DNA from: Echinochloa phyllopogon
Taxonomy: Eukaryota; Streptophyta; Magnoliopsida; Poales; Poaceae
Assembly: GCA_033239725.1 (NCBI GenBank)
Contig: BTCW01000004.1
Coordinates: 2,681,001 to 2,745,000, forward strand
Direction of reading: 5' to 3'
DNA length: 64,000 nt
In this document: piece after piece, positions 23,325-33,349 of the stretch
Position numbering within the stretch: the first letter of the stretch is position 1
Layout: each line of letters opens with the position of its first letter
Made by a program: the position numbers and the translations under genes
The notes under the pieces: model-generated
Databases searched by the model: none
Told to the model about the DNA's origin: nothing
Seen by the model: the letters and a program-made list of their open reading frames with translations, nothing else

Positions 23325-25578
23325 ATGGTTGGTCGGGGCGGAGCAATGAGGAACGTCATGTCGTTGTACCGGAAGTTCAAAGATGGAGGGTCCGATGCAG
23401 CTGGGTCGTCTGGTGCCAAGGGCAAGGGGCGAAAGAAGAAGGCCAAAGGCGGGGGGCGAGGCAAGGGCAAGAGGCGAGAGCGGACCCCCGTACCTTCATC
23501 GTCTTCGTCCGACGAGGACTTTGTTCCTTCGGCGGCGGACACTCGGGCCGCGGAGCACGAGGACCGCGAGGACGAGGAGCACGAGGCAGCGGAGCACGTG
23601 GCCGAGGAGCACGGAGCCGAGAACCCCGAGGGCGAGGACGTAGAGGGGTCCACCTCCTCTGAGAACTCGGCCCTTTGGCAGTGAGGCCCCTCGCAACTCC
23701 CGAAGCGCCCGATACCCATGGAGCGTCGCCCCGTGATCGCACCCAGTCCTCCAAGGTAAGTAATTTTAGATGTTACAAGTACCTTTTCGTTTCATATTCA
23801 TATGTTGGAAATCACAATATGGACTAACAATTTATCTTAATCACTTGGGCAGGAATTGGGTGAGTGTCACCCCGGGCGCTGCTCACGACCGCAAAGTCAA
23901 CAGCATCCTGGGTCTTCTTTGCAGGGAGTTGTTTTCGGGTCTGGTGACCATTGGCGGTAGGGAGGAGCCGGCCTACACCTTTGACCACTACGTCGCCGCT
24001 CGCGATCAGGAGAACCGGGACCGCAGGATCTTTAACAACAAGGCCGAGCGGGTAAAGGGCGAGTTGTGGGTAAGTATTCGTTGCACTACATTGTTCAACA
24101 CAACACATTCATTAACAATCTACAAATAATGCAACATCCATCGTGTATATATGCGCAGGACTTTTACAGATGCGTCCCGGGACAGGAGGCTTTGGCGGAT
24201 GCTGTGGCACATGCAGCCTGTTGGAAGCTCGTCAAGGACCTGCACTACGAGGCGCGCGTGCAGGCCGTAATTGATTATTATGCTGCACTCAAGATCTCCG
24301 TGAAGAAACCCGAGGCAAGAAAGATAAAGTTGACCAAGGAGCAATACATGGTGGTATGAAAATCGATAATGTTTTATTCTAAGATTAAGTACTTTAAATT
24401 CGATCTTGTTATATGTCGTACACTTGATGTCTTGTAGGCGATTTCGTGGTGGTGTGCCCCGCATCCCAGATGCTGGGAGGTGATAGTCGACAAGTGGTGC
24501 AGCGACGAGTGGGCGGCTCAGCACGACCTTTGCCGGGAGCGGCGTTTGCTTATGCCCGGTATAGCACACCATCAGGGCAGCCTTAGCCTCGAGGAGTACA
24601 GGGCCAAATGGGTACGTCGAGTCATTTCTATCTTCGTTCACTCAATTCTATATAATTGCTAATTCTTATTGTTTATTTTTTCAGTCGGCGTCACATGGTG
24701 GTGCGTCTTGCTCACAGCTCGAGGCATTTGCTATGGCCCACAAGGGCAAGGCGACCTCCGACATCCAGTACAACCCGGAGGACGGGCCCGCGGCATACAG
24801 CAACGCCAGCGTCCACAGTCGCCTCGCGGCATATACAGAGGTGGCGAGGGAGGTCCACGGGCCAGACTGGGATCCGATCGCCCACGACATTGATGGAGAA
24901 GTTGTCATGAGGGCGGGAGGAGGCAAGAAGCACGGGCGGTACTTGATCGCCAACAGCACCATCGACATGGCCGCTACCCCCACACTCTCCCAGATTCGAG
25001 CCAGGAGCACGAGCTCTTCAGCGGCTATCCGCCAGCCTCTTCCCGGTTCACACTTCGGGATGCAGGCACTCCAGGTTAGTTCTGTTTTGTTCTTCGTACG
25101 TGAAGTTTACTTACGTTTGCAATGTATTGTAACTTTGTGATTGAATATTGCAGACCCGGTTGGAGGAAGAGACGCAGAGGCGGGAGTTCTTGGAGGCGGA
25201 GGTGCAGCGGATGAAGGACGCGGAGGCCGAGAAAGAGAGGCAGAAGGAGGAGGCCGAGCGGACGAACCGAGCGTGGCAGGAGCAGGTAATGGCCTACCTG
25301 ACGAGCATTGGCCAGCGGGTGGTTGAAGGTCCGTCGCCGGCAGCGGTGATGCCACCACTGCCTCCACTGCCTCCACCATGTGTTCCTATTTCTCCCGTGA
25401 GTCACTTGAGAACCTTATAATTTCATTTCACAACTAATTTCTGTCGTAAATCTTGTAACACACAGCACTAATCTCTTTTGGGCAGGCTCCTGGCTCGGCG
25501 GCGTCGAATGACGGCCCTCAAGACGAAGACCTTGCGGCACGGGCGGCTAGATCGTTGTTCGGACCCCCTCCTCCGTGA
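23325..25578 (+). pseudogene. Second CACTA gene, Ptta/En-Spm (TNP1-like) protein, one stop
   Basis: Seven exons with clean GT/AG borders: 23325-23755, 23853-24069, 24159-24353, 24438-24611, 24685-25074, 25154-25396, 25486-25578. They sum to 1,743 bases, exactly 581 codons. The N-terminus is basic and E/A-rich; the centre carries the plant Ptta/En/Spm pattern (NWVSVTPG, FISWW-like AISWWCAPHP, KWCSDEWAA). A predicted coiled coil follows (TRLEEETQRREFLEAEVQRM), then a proline-rich tail. A TGA at 23682-23684 (codon 120) interrupts exon 1, most simply from CGA. Proteins of this type bind the subterminal repeats alongside TNP2. Confidence 0.85.
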
Positions 25579-25715
25579 GTGATGGATGTTGGACTTTGTA
25601 AACTAGTGAATGATGGATGTTGGATGTTTGGATGTTGAATTTGTGACATTTCTGTGATGTTGGATGGTTTAGTGACTTATATGTGTTTGTTTATGGTTGT
25701 GTGATGGTTTAGTGG

Positions 25716-25757
<42 letters not shown>
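25716..25757. repeat. (TA)n microsatellite in the CACTA element
   Basis: About 21 TA units, 138 bases after the stop of the second transposon gene. Confidence 0.95.
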
Positions 25758-25759
<2 letters not shown>

Positions 25760-25855
25760 ATTGTATGTGATGCCTATTATAAACTGCCTGTGATGTTTTT
25801 ATTGAGGGGTCCTTTTAATGCAATAAATAAATAAAAACAGGGGTCAAATTGATGC

Positions 25856-26493
25856 TTTGCCGAGTGTTACACTCGGCAAAGGGCCTGTTTGCCGAGTATA
25901 TTGGCCATAACACTCGGCAAACAGGTTGTTTCTGTCATTTTTGGAACTTCCTTTGCCGAGTGTGCGGGCTTTGCCGAGTGTTTGTGCCCTAACACTCGGC
26001 AAAGGCTGCCTCTTTGCCGAGTGTTAAAGCCATAGCACTCGGCAAAGTGCTGTCCAGGGGCCTACCCCAGCCAAGCCTTTGCCGAGTGTCACACTCGGCA
26101 AAGCCAACAACCTTTGCCAAGCCTTTGCCGAGTGTCACACTCGGCAAAGCCAACAACCTTTGCCACTCGGCAAAGGCTTGGCAAAGGCTGTTGGCTTTGC
26201 CGAGTGTGACACTCGGCAAAGGCTTGGCTGGGGCAGGTCCCTGGACAGCACTTTGCCGAGTGCTACACTCGGCAAAGGATGGAGTCTTTGCCGAGTGCGA
26301 CACTCGGCAAAGACGTGCCGTTCGCGGCCGTCTGTTAGTGCGTTATTTTGCCGAGTGTCGGCTTCTGCCCTCGGCAAAGCCTCTGCCGAGTGCCCGATAA
26401 AAGACACTCGGTAAAGGGGTTGTTTGCCGACACGGGCTATGTCGAGTCCCCTTTGCCGAGTGTAACACTCGGCAAATGGTTTGCCGAGTGTAT
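25856..26493. repeat. CACTA right subterminal repeat block
   Basis: About 24 copies by eye of TTTGCCGAGTG or its inverse, denser than on the left, several as perfect palindromes with 0-3 bases between the arms (e.g. GCCGAGTGTCACACTCGGC). Confidence 0.92.
26035..26285. repeat. Large nested palindrome in the CACTA right end
   Basis: The stretch from GTGCTGTCCAGGGGCCTACC through CAAGCCTTTGCC is repeated inverted as GGCAAAGGCTTGGC ... CCTGGACAGCAC. This gives arms of roughly 100-120 bases in which the small subterminal palindromes are themselves embedded. Confidence 0.8.
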
Positions 26494-26495
26494 AA

Positions 26496-26515
26496 ACACC
26501 CGGTTTCCCGTAGTG
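26496..26515 (-). repeat. CACTA right terminal inverted repeat
   Basis: Inverted it reads CACTACGGGAAACCGGGTGT, pairing with 16427-16446. Confidence 0.95.
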
Positions 26516-27672
26516 ATGGATGATGCTACCCGATGATTATTGATCAGTGTGCGCTATGTGAGTCATGACAGTAACCTGAGCAGTTCCCACTTTCCAGCAT
26601 CATCACTTATCTAACTTTGTATTATAAGGCTGTGTTTAGTTTCCGAAAAGGGAATGTGAAGTTTGGTGAAAATGTCACATCAAACACATTGTAGCGCACT
26701 GTAGCACTTTTCGTTTGTTTGTATTAATCGTTGTCCTACCATGACCTAATTAGGCTCAAAAGATTTGTCTCGTCGTGTACATCAAAACCATGCACTTAGT
26801 TTTTTTATTTACCCACATTTAGTGTTCCATGCACGAGGAGAGAGATTTGATGTGATAGGTGAATAATGAAGTTTGGAGAGAGAATTTTTGGCTTTTCAAG
26901 GAAACTAAACAGGGCCTAAATGCTAGTACTATTTTGTATAAATTTGATCAAATTAGAAATTAGTCGACTTCTAAAAAATGAGAATTGCATTCTTTTTTCT
27001 TCAAAAGATATTTCATATCTATTTAGTCGACATGAGGTGCATTGGGGTTTCGGAGATGCGAATTTGTGTGCACGGCAGATCCAGCTGACTCTTCATTGGT
27101 GCACCTTGGATTGTTGGATCTCCTCTCTTCTTTTTTTTATATAGTCGATTTCAATTCCATCGAAATGAAAGGATTCAAACGGGGTCTTGGTGTTTTCTAC
27201 TTTTAAATTTTATCTTAAAATTTTGTTTAAGATTTCCGCCACAACACGGGGTATCACCTAGTACGGAGTATATATATATATATTTGTGGGCATAAATGAA
27301 AATGCGTCCATCTCCACATTCGAATCACTACCGATTAGCTATAAAGAACGCTTTGACCAAAATCCTCATGAACTCGCAGCTGATGATGCCAACAATTCCA
27401 TTTTCCATTCTTCTCCAGCTACCTACCTACTCATACACACCGTCCGTCCGTCCGACATGCATGCATCCATGGTTATCTCCAGGAATTGGTACTTCAATTC
27501 TCTCCCAGTTCCTTACAGAAGCTCATGTTCCTCGCCAGTAGCCACACACACCTCCATTGATCATGTCGAACGATGCACACACAGTGACGCAAAACCCACA
27601 AACGCTTGTGGCGCGGTGGTTGGTTATTCGATCTCATCACCAGTCGTTTGATCAGGTCCGTCTGTCATGTGA
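26516..27672. other. Intergenic between CACTA and the AP2 gene
   Basis: Contains the MITE at 26628-26916, a short (TA)n near 27269-27282, and AT-rich sequence. The last ~100 bases are probably the 3' untranslated part of the AP2 gene. No other gene seen. Confidence 0.6.
26628..26916. mobile_element. Tourist-like MITE, GGCCCTGTTTAGTTTCC family
   Basis: The ends GGCTGTGTTTAGTTTCC and (inverted) GGCCCTGTTTAGTTTCC are flanked by TAA on both sides (26625-26627, 26917-26919). Length 289 bp, no coding capacity. Confidence 0.85.
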
Positions 27673-29967
27673 TCACTCCAGGCAGCTCCACAAGGATTGC
27701 TCGATGCGTGCGAAGCTGTCGTCGAGCTCGTACATGGAGCACGCGAACGCCTCGTCGTCCTCCTCCGCCCCCGCCGCCACGCCGCCGTACATCTCCTCTC
27801 CTCCGAGCTCGCCCTCCGCCTCCGGCCGCCGCCCGAGAGTCTCCTCGTTCTCAACTTTGGCATCGACGACGCCGTCCGACACCGCCGCGCCATCGTCCGC
27901 GGGCACGCCCTGCTGCTGCGCGGCGCCGGCGCCGGCGTTCCGTGCCACGAGCTCCTGGAACACCGACGACCGGAGCAGCAGGCTGAGCGCCGTGGTCGAC
28001 GACGACGGCGACGGCGACGGCCTCCCGCACGCCGCCACGGCCGTCGTCGTCGGGCTGGGCCCGCCGCCGGCGGCGGCGTACACGGAGCCGACGTCGTCGA
28101 GGCCGGAGATGAACGAGGCGGCGCCCTGCTGCGCCGCCGCGAGATGGCAGCCGCGGTAGAGGTCGACGTCGACGTCGACGTGCAGCATGCCCGCGGCGGC
28201 GCCGTGCGGGTGGTGGTGCTGCAGGAGCCCGCCGGCCTGGAGGCACAGCGACGGCGGCGGCGGCGTGGGGGTGCCGACGACGTCGTTGCCGGCGGCGGCG
28301 GGCTTGAGCCAGCGGATGTAGGTGCTGAGGTCGAAGTTTGTGACGGCGTTGATGCCGCGGTACTCGATGGCGGCGATGTCGTAGGCCCGCGCCGCCTCCT
28401 CCTGCGTGCTGTAGGTGCCCAGGTATAGGTACTTGTTGCCGAACACCCGGCCGATACGGGCCTCCCATCTGCCGTTGTGGTGGTGCCTGCGAACACGAGC
28501 CAAAAATTTTAGGCTTTTATTTTGTAGCGAGATGCCAACGATCAGAATTCAGAAGATCAGAGATCAGACAAGCTGTTCGTATGCAATCCGTACGCACCGT
28601 GCAACGCCTCTGTACTTGGAAACTCCGCGAGAGAAGCCGTTGCTCTTCCTGCTTGGAATGAGTCAGCAGGCAAAAGATCAGTATATATTCGATCACTCTT
28701 GGATGTTTTTTGTGAAGTGTAGAGCACAGATGAGTAGGGCTGTTGTGCATAGGAGTTTGTATGCTCACCTTCTTATTGAGGCCAGGTACTCTTCCTTGGA
28801 CACGTTCTGCATCACTTTGAGCTCTTTCTCGTAGTCCACTACCTGACGGATCGGACGTACAAAAACTATAAGTTCATCTACTCCATCCCATAATATAAGG
28901 ACTTGAAGGGTTCAAATTTTATACCAAAATATAAGGTCCTGGAGGGATACGATAAAACTATTTGAGGTTGGTTGGGTAGGTGGAGAGTTGGTGGGTAGTG
29001 TAAAATGAGGGGTATAGAGGTCATTTCTCCTCCCTGTCATTTTTTGACTTTGAATGCTCCAGGGCTTTATATTTTGGGACGGAGGGAGTAGTTGAAAGCT
29101 AAATAGCACATACAAGCAGTGCACAAACAAGATATATATGACTCATATATATAGTACGTCATGCATATAACAATCATGAAAAAAAACAGCTCTAAATAGG
29201 TGCTGTCGGATTGCAACAGTTCCTGTGCCGGAACATATATCATGGCATATATAGTATAGGCATATATGCAAACCGGTTTGTCCTCACTCCACATACACAT
29301 ACCGGGAAGTTTGTGTAGGTGCTAGGCCCCCAGTACTTGAGCGCCGCCAGATCATAAGCCCTTGCCGCCGCCTCTTCCTCGTTGTATGCTCCAAGGTAAA
29401 CTGTTAACATCGTGTCATGGCGTTATGCACACACACAACATGAGAAATACATACGGATCACTTCTGCCAGATGTCTGCAAAACTGGTATACATATCACAT
29501 ATATAACTTTACCTTGCTTCCCTTTTTTCTTCTGCGTAGGGTTCCACGTCCCTTTGTCCCACAGGTGCGCCTCAAACCTGCCCGTCCAACGATGCCTGCT
29601 TGCAAAAACATTCAGCAAGCTCAGCTAAACATGTTCTCAGCTAAACATTCTAGAACTGAGTATATAAGCTAGTCAGATATGTAAATGTTTATTACCTGCT
29701 AACGCCTCTGAACCTTGAGCTCCTCTTGGTCGCATTGCCACCCGCCGACTTGTCGCCGCCGCCGCCGGCCTCCTCCTTGCCTTTGCTCACCGTCACCACC
29801 GACGACGGCTCCCTCTTCCTCCTCTTCACGCTCTTCACGACAGCACCGTCGCCGCCGGTGGCCATGGGCGCCGCCCTCTGTGCGGTAGCACCGCAGTACA
29901 GTCCTTGCCCTCCGCCTCCTCCGACGCCATGGAGCTCGTCCTTCACCAAGCTGCAGTAGGTTTCCAT
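27673..29967 (-). CDS. Double-AP2-domain transcription factor (WRI1/ADAP-like)
   Basis: Six exons: 29967-29696, 29595-29513, 29400-29303, 28842-28769, 28648-28598, 28486-27673. They total 1,392 bases, giving 463 residues with all splice phases consistent. The start is METYCSLVKD, followed by a basic segment (KSVKRRKREP), a likely nuclear localisation signal. AP2 domain 1 (about residues 84-152) begins FRGVSRHRWTGRFEAHLWD and has RAYDLAALKYWG. The linker is EEYLASIRRKSNGFSRG. AP2 domain 2 (about 187-244) contains HHNGRWEARIGRVFGNKYLY and RAYDIAAIEYRG. The C-terminal ~210 residues are low-complexity and acidic, a plausible activation region. Two AP2 domains place it in the AP2 subfamily near WRI1/ADAP and the SMOS1 group; I cannot choose the exact orthologue. 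Nuclear, binds DNA. A Stowaway MITE lies in intron 3. Confidence 0.93.
28880..29088. mobile_element. Stowaway-like MITE in intron 3 of the AP2 gene
   Basis: The ends CTCCATCCCATAATATAAGG and (inverted) CTCCCTCCGTCCCAAAATATA are the Tc1/Mariner-Stowaway type, and TA flanks both sides (28878-28879, 29089-29090). Length 209 bp. Confidence 0.88.
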
Positions 29968-32900
29968 GGCGACGTAACCAGAAGGATTTCCTTGGTCACG
30001 ATTAATTATCAGCCTGATCTGGTTTGCAGCTGTAGCGAAGCTGGTAATTTGGCTTTGGAACCAAAGGGAGGTAGCTACCACGTCCGTGTGAACGTTTATA
30101 TGCAGCCACTCGAACAGATGGCAGAGCTGGTGTTCGTCCTTGTTTCCATCTATGCTCTGAAAACGACAGGAGGAGGCGATGTTCTCGGTGCCAAGCTCCT
30201 TTGTCTGTTGCCGGTATTGACAGCTTACACGCCTTGCATTGTGTTGCCACTTCATACATGGCACAGCTTTATTGGCTGGAAAATCCCTCTGTCTGGAATA
30301 GTATACAGGGACACACCGTACCTGGTATATAGTTCCTTGTGGGGAAGAAATGATCAATATATAATGACATATGGTTTCTAACTGTTGGTGAATCCATTTT
30401 GGATGATATGAGTATGAGTAACGTATAATATTGGCAGAAAACCTCCCTGGCCAGGATATGGTCCAGATAGATACAGCTTGCACTTCCTTGTGGAAAAACT
30501 AATCAATGGCAGTTAATTCGCTCGCACAGGAGTCAAACCTGAATATGTTGGATGCTCTCACCATTATACTAGAGACCATTTCACTCTTCAACAAAAAATG
30601 TTGTAAATTCATTTTGATGATACAAGAAACAAATATTGGGAATTGGGATTTAGGAATACTCTGCATGTGTAACAACTGTTTCTTTAGGGCTGTAAATGTA
30701 TCAAGTAGTTACAAAATTATGTAACTGTTTTTACTTACATACTAAACATAAGCTGCTCATTTACCAGCTATAAATTACCAAAGCATTAACAGTATAGAGA
30801 GCATATGCCACATTATGGATGAGCACAGATTCCTTTTTACCTTGTGCCAATAATGAAAACGAACTAGTTAGTTCTAGAATGGTCATTATTGCTGAATATG
30901 TATTGCAAGCCCCTCATAAACATCTTTTGGTTGAACAAACATAGTAACTATACTCAGTTCTAGAATGATCATTATTCCTAAAATATGTAAGCCCCTCATA
31001 AATAGTTAATACTTGGCCAAACATGGTAATCATATTTAAACTTCCCCAAGCATAGGTGAGGAACAACATCATCTGAAGAAGAGAGTCGCAAGCTGTAAAA
31101 GAGAGGGACTTGCATGGCATTGCATGATTGCCCTCGCCCAATCAGAAATATACCATCTCTTTCACAGCATGCATGCATGATGAGATCAAGGCACACTCGC
31201 ATATTCTTTGTCGTCTCATTACTTGTCCCTTGCAAGTATTGTACTTCTTCAACTGCTACGTACCATCTGGTTTCGCGGGAACTTTCACCGCATCTCCCTG
31301 CCATTTTCAGTGTATACGTACGCTGTGCACACCGAACTCCGTGAGTGCGTCGCGTTATACGCCTGTGTTGCTGCCCACAGGAGTGCTCTGGATTGGAGTC
31401 TGGAGAAGTTGTGTTCTTCCTCTAACTTTCCTTTTTATGAACGCAAACGACAATGACTATTTTTTTAAAAAAAGAATTCACAATGGTGGTAGAAAAGTGA
31501 GTGGCTTTAACTTTGACTTCTCACCTGGTTTTGACACATTTCAGAATAATTAGGAAGATACACAAACTCAAATATGCATGTTGCATGATTCACATTACAG
31601 AGTATATGCATGTTGCATGATGATCGACATAGCATGATGAGAAGCCATTGTACGGAAGTTCGGTACAACCAAGTTCAGTCTGTGCAACACACATCCTACC
31701 GGATCGATTTCAAAGACAATGACATTTTTTCCCAGAATATAAATTCCGCCCGGCAGGCGCTGAATATTACCACATGAAAACGATGGCAATATACTCCGTA
31801 CTTCTCATACCGTCATACGGCCGGGATGCATGCTCACCAGACCAGCATGAACATTCCCCAAACCGTTAGAAAGGACAAGGAAGGAGAACATTCTCCATCT
31901 TTGGCGTATTCTATGGCATGTACTCAAATCTCATATAACACATTGAGCTGGACAAATCAGGACGTAACCCATCTGCTAATGAACATCGAGCTAGTACCCG
32001 ACGCATTAGATGCATATCGGACACACCATTAAAAACTTTCATTCCAGATATATCAAATTATACGTATAACAATAAGCTAGAGAAATCTGGAATCTGGCCT
32101 TCAGGATAGAGTGTATATGCAAAGACCAGGTAGCAGGTTGGCATAATTCAGGAATTTTGATCTCTAAAGAATTTCTTAGCAATACTAATTTGACTTGCAG
32201 CTGTATGTGCTGAAGTCGGCAGCAAGCAGACAAAGATGCAAAGACGAGATGGCGACAAATCGAGGGGAGAGCTGAGAGCATCGGCGCCCTTGGGTTCTTC
32301 GCAGGGCTTCGTTCCTGCCGAGTTCGCGTGGCACGAATCCTTGACTCCACCTTATTTTAAGAATCTAATGGGCGCCAACAGCGACATTCTTTTCGAGCCT
32401 TTATTATATATATTCTTTCCTGCTGTCCTCTTGTAGAATTTTCGTGGATGGATGTAGCCATGTAGGTCATTCATAAATCATAACTAACTGATTTGGGAGG
32501 AAAAGAACTGCCCAGCACAAGGAATGGATTGGCACCAGTGGTGAGAAGTGATTGGGAAGGAAGCAATGTGTGGTGGGAAACTTAACAGTGCAGTGAACAA
32601 GTACGTGGATCTTTTTTTAGATAAAAGAAAGTTTTCATTAAGTGAATGAAAGTGTCCGGCCGCTGCAATTCAATGCATAAGGCGTAAAAATTATTACAAG
32701 TTTTTACTATATCAGACACTGTCTCATCAACACACATGACACAAGCATGAAAGCTGGAATAAACAAATGAAAAACGTGGATCTTAGCCACAAGAAATGGT
32801 TCCCCCTTCTTTTCAGGTGATCGAGCGTTGGTGAATAGAGCATATTGCCATTTGGGTTTGCAACAACAATTTTGGCGCGCAAGACAATTTTGCATCAGTT

Positions 32901-33349
32901 TTAACAGATGTTTAATGGAAAAAAAGAAAAAAACCATTTGGCAATTTGTCAAAATATTCGTGACAAATGATTCACAATAATCTAACTGTACCTACCAAAT
33001 TATTAAAAATTTAGTGTGAATTAGCAACTTCTAACACAGGTTAATGCCCCGTTGCAAATTTTGGCAATATCATAAGATATTCGTAAAACGGCAGGCAGAT
33101 TGCAGACTCAGTGAGTGGTGCGCGTGCGATGACCGCGGGCTTCAGGACACTCACGCTTCACTCACTGTTGGGTGGGCCATGTCAGCATAGGCCCAAGAGC
33201 CGATAGCGTAACGGCCCGCGGGCCTTCCTGGTGAGCACATCCCCCCACCGCCCCCAGTCCAGTGACCACCACCACAGGATAAACCCCTTGGCCGTTCACC
33301 CCCCACCCTTCTTCCGCGCCGTCTCCTCGTCCGCAACCCGTTCGGCGAA
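29968..33349. other. Divergent intergenic region between AP2 gene and WHY1
   Basis: About 3.4 kb serving as upstream sequence for both genes. It holds a direct repeat (30869-31001). A short stretch at 32610-32640 (TTTTTTTAGATAAAAGAAAG) looks like an old retroelement tail. The last ~200 bases before the WHY1 ATG turn GC-rich. No convincing gene: the open frames found here are short and without family motifs. Confidence 0.5.
30869..31001. repeat. Two-copy direct repeat upstream of the AP2 gene
   Basis: AGTTCTAGAATGGTCATTAT through GCCCCTCATAAA recurs about 86 bases later with a few changes. Confidence 0.8.

Larger units (their letters stand above)
16427..26515 (+). mobile_element. Full-length CACTA (En/Spm) DNA transposon, 10,089 bp
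   Basis: The left end is CACTACGGGAAACTGGGTGT and the right end, inverted, is CACTACGGGAAACCGGGTGT. The 3-bp target duplication is ATG on both sides (16424-16426 and 26516-26518). Inside are dense subterminal TTTGCCGAGTG/CACTCGGCAAA repeats at both ends, a TNP2-type transposase gene and a second Ptta/TNP1-type gene, both on the plus strand. All parts of an autonomous element are present, but each gene has at least one premature stop. It is therefore probably immobile unless helped by another copy. Confidence 0.96.

Noticed and set aside
25856..26490. CRISPR-like array of regularly repeated units
   Set aside because: These are CACTA subterminal inverted repeats with irregular spacing in a plant transposon; no CRISPR is expected or seen.
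29692..30483. Upstream extension of the AP2 first exon to an ATG at 30483
   Set aside because: The extra N-terminus has no similarity to the family and is AT-rich; the ATG at 29967 (METYCSLVKD) fits the family start better.
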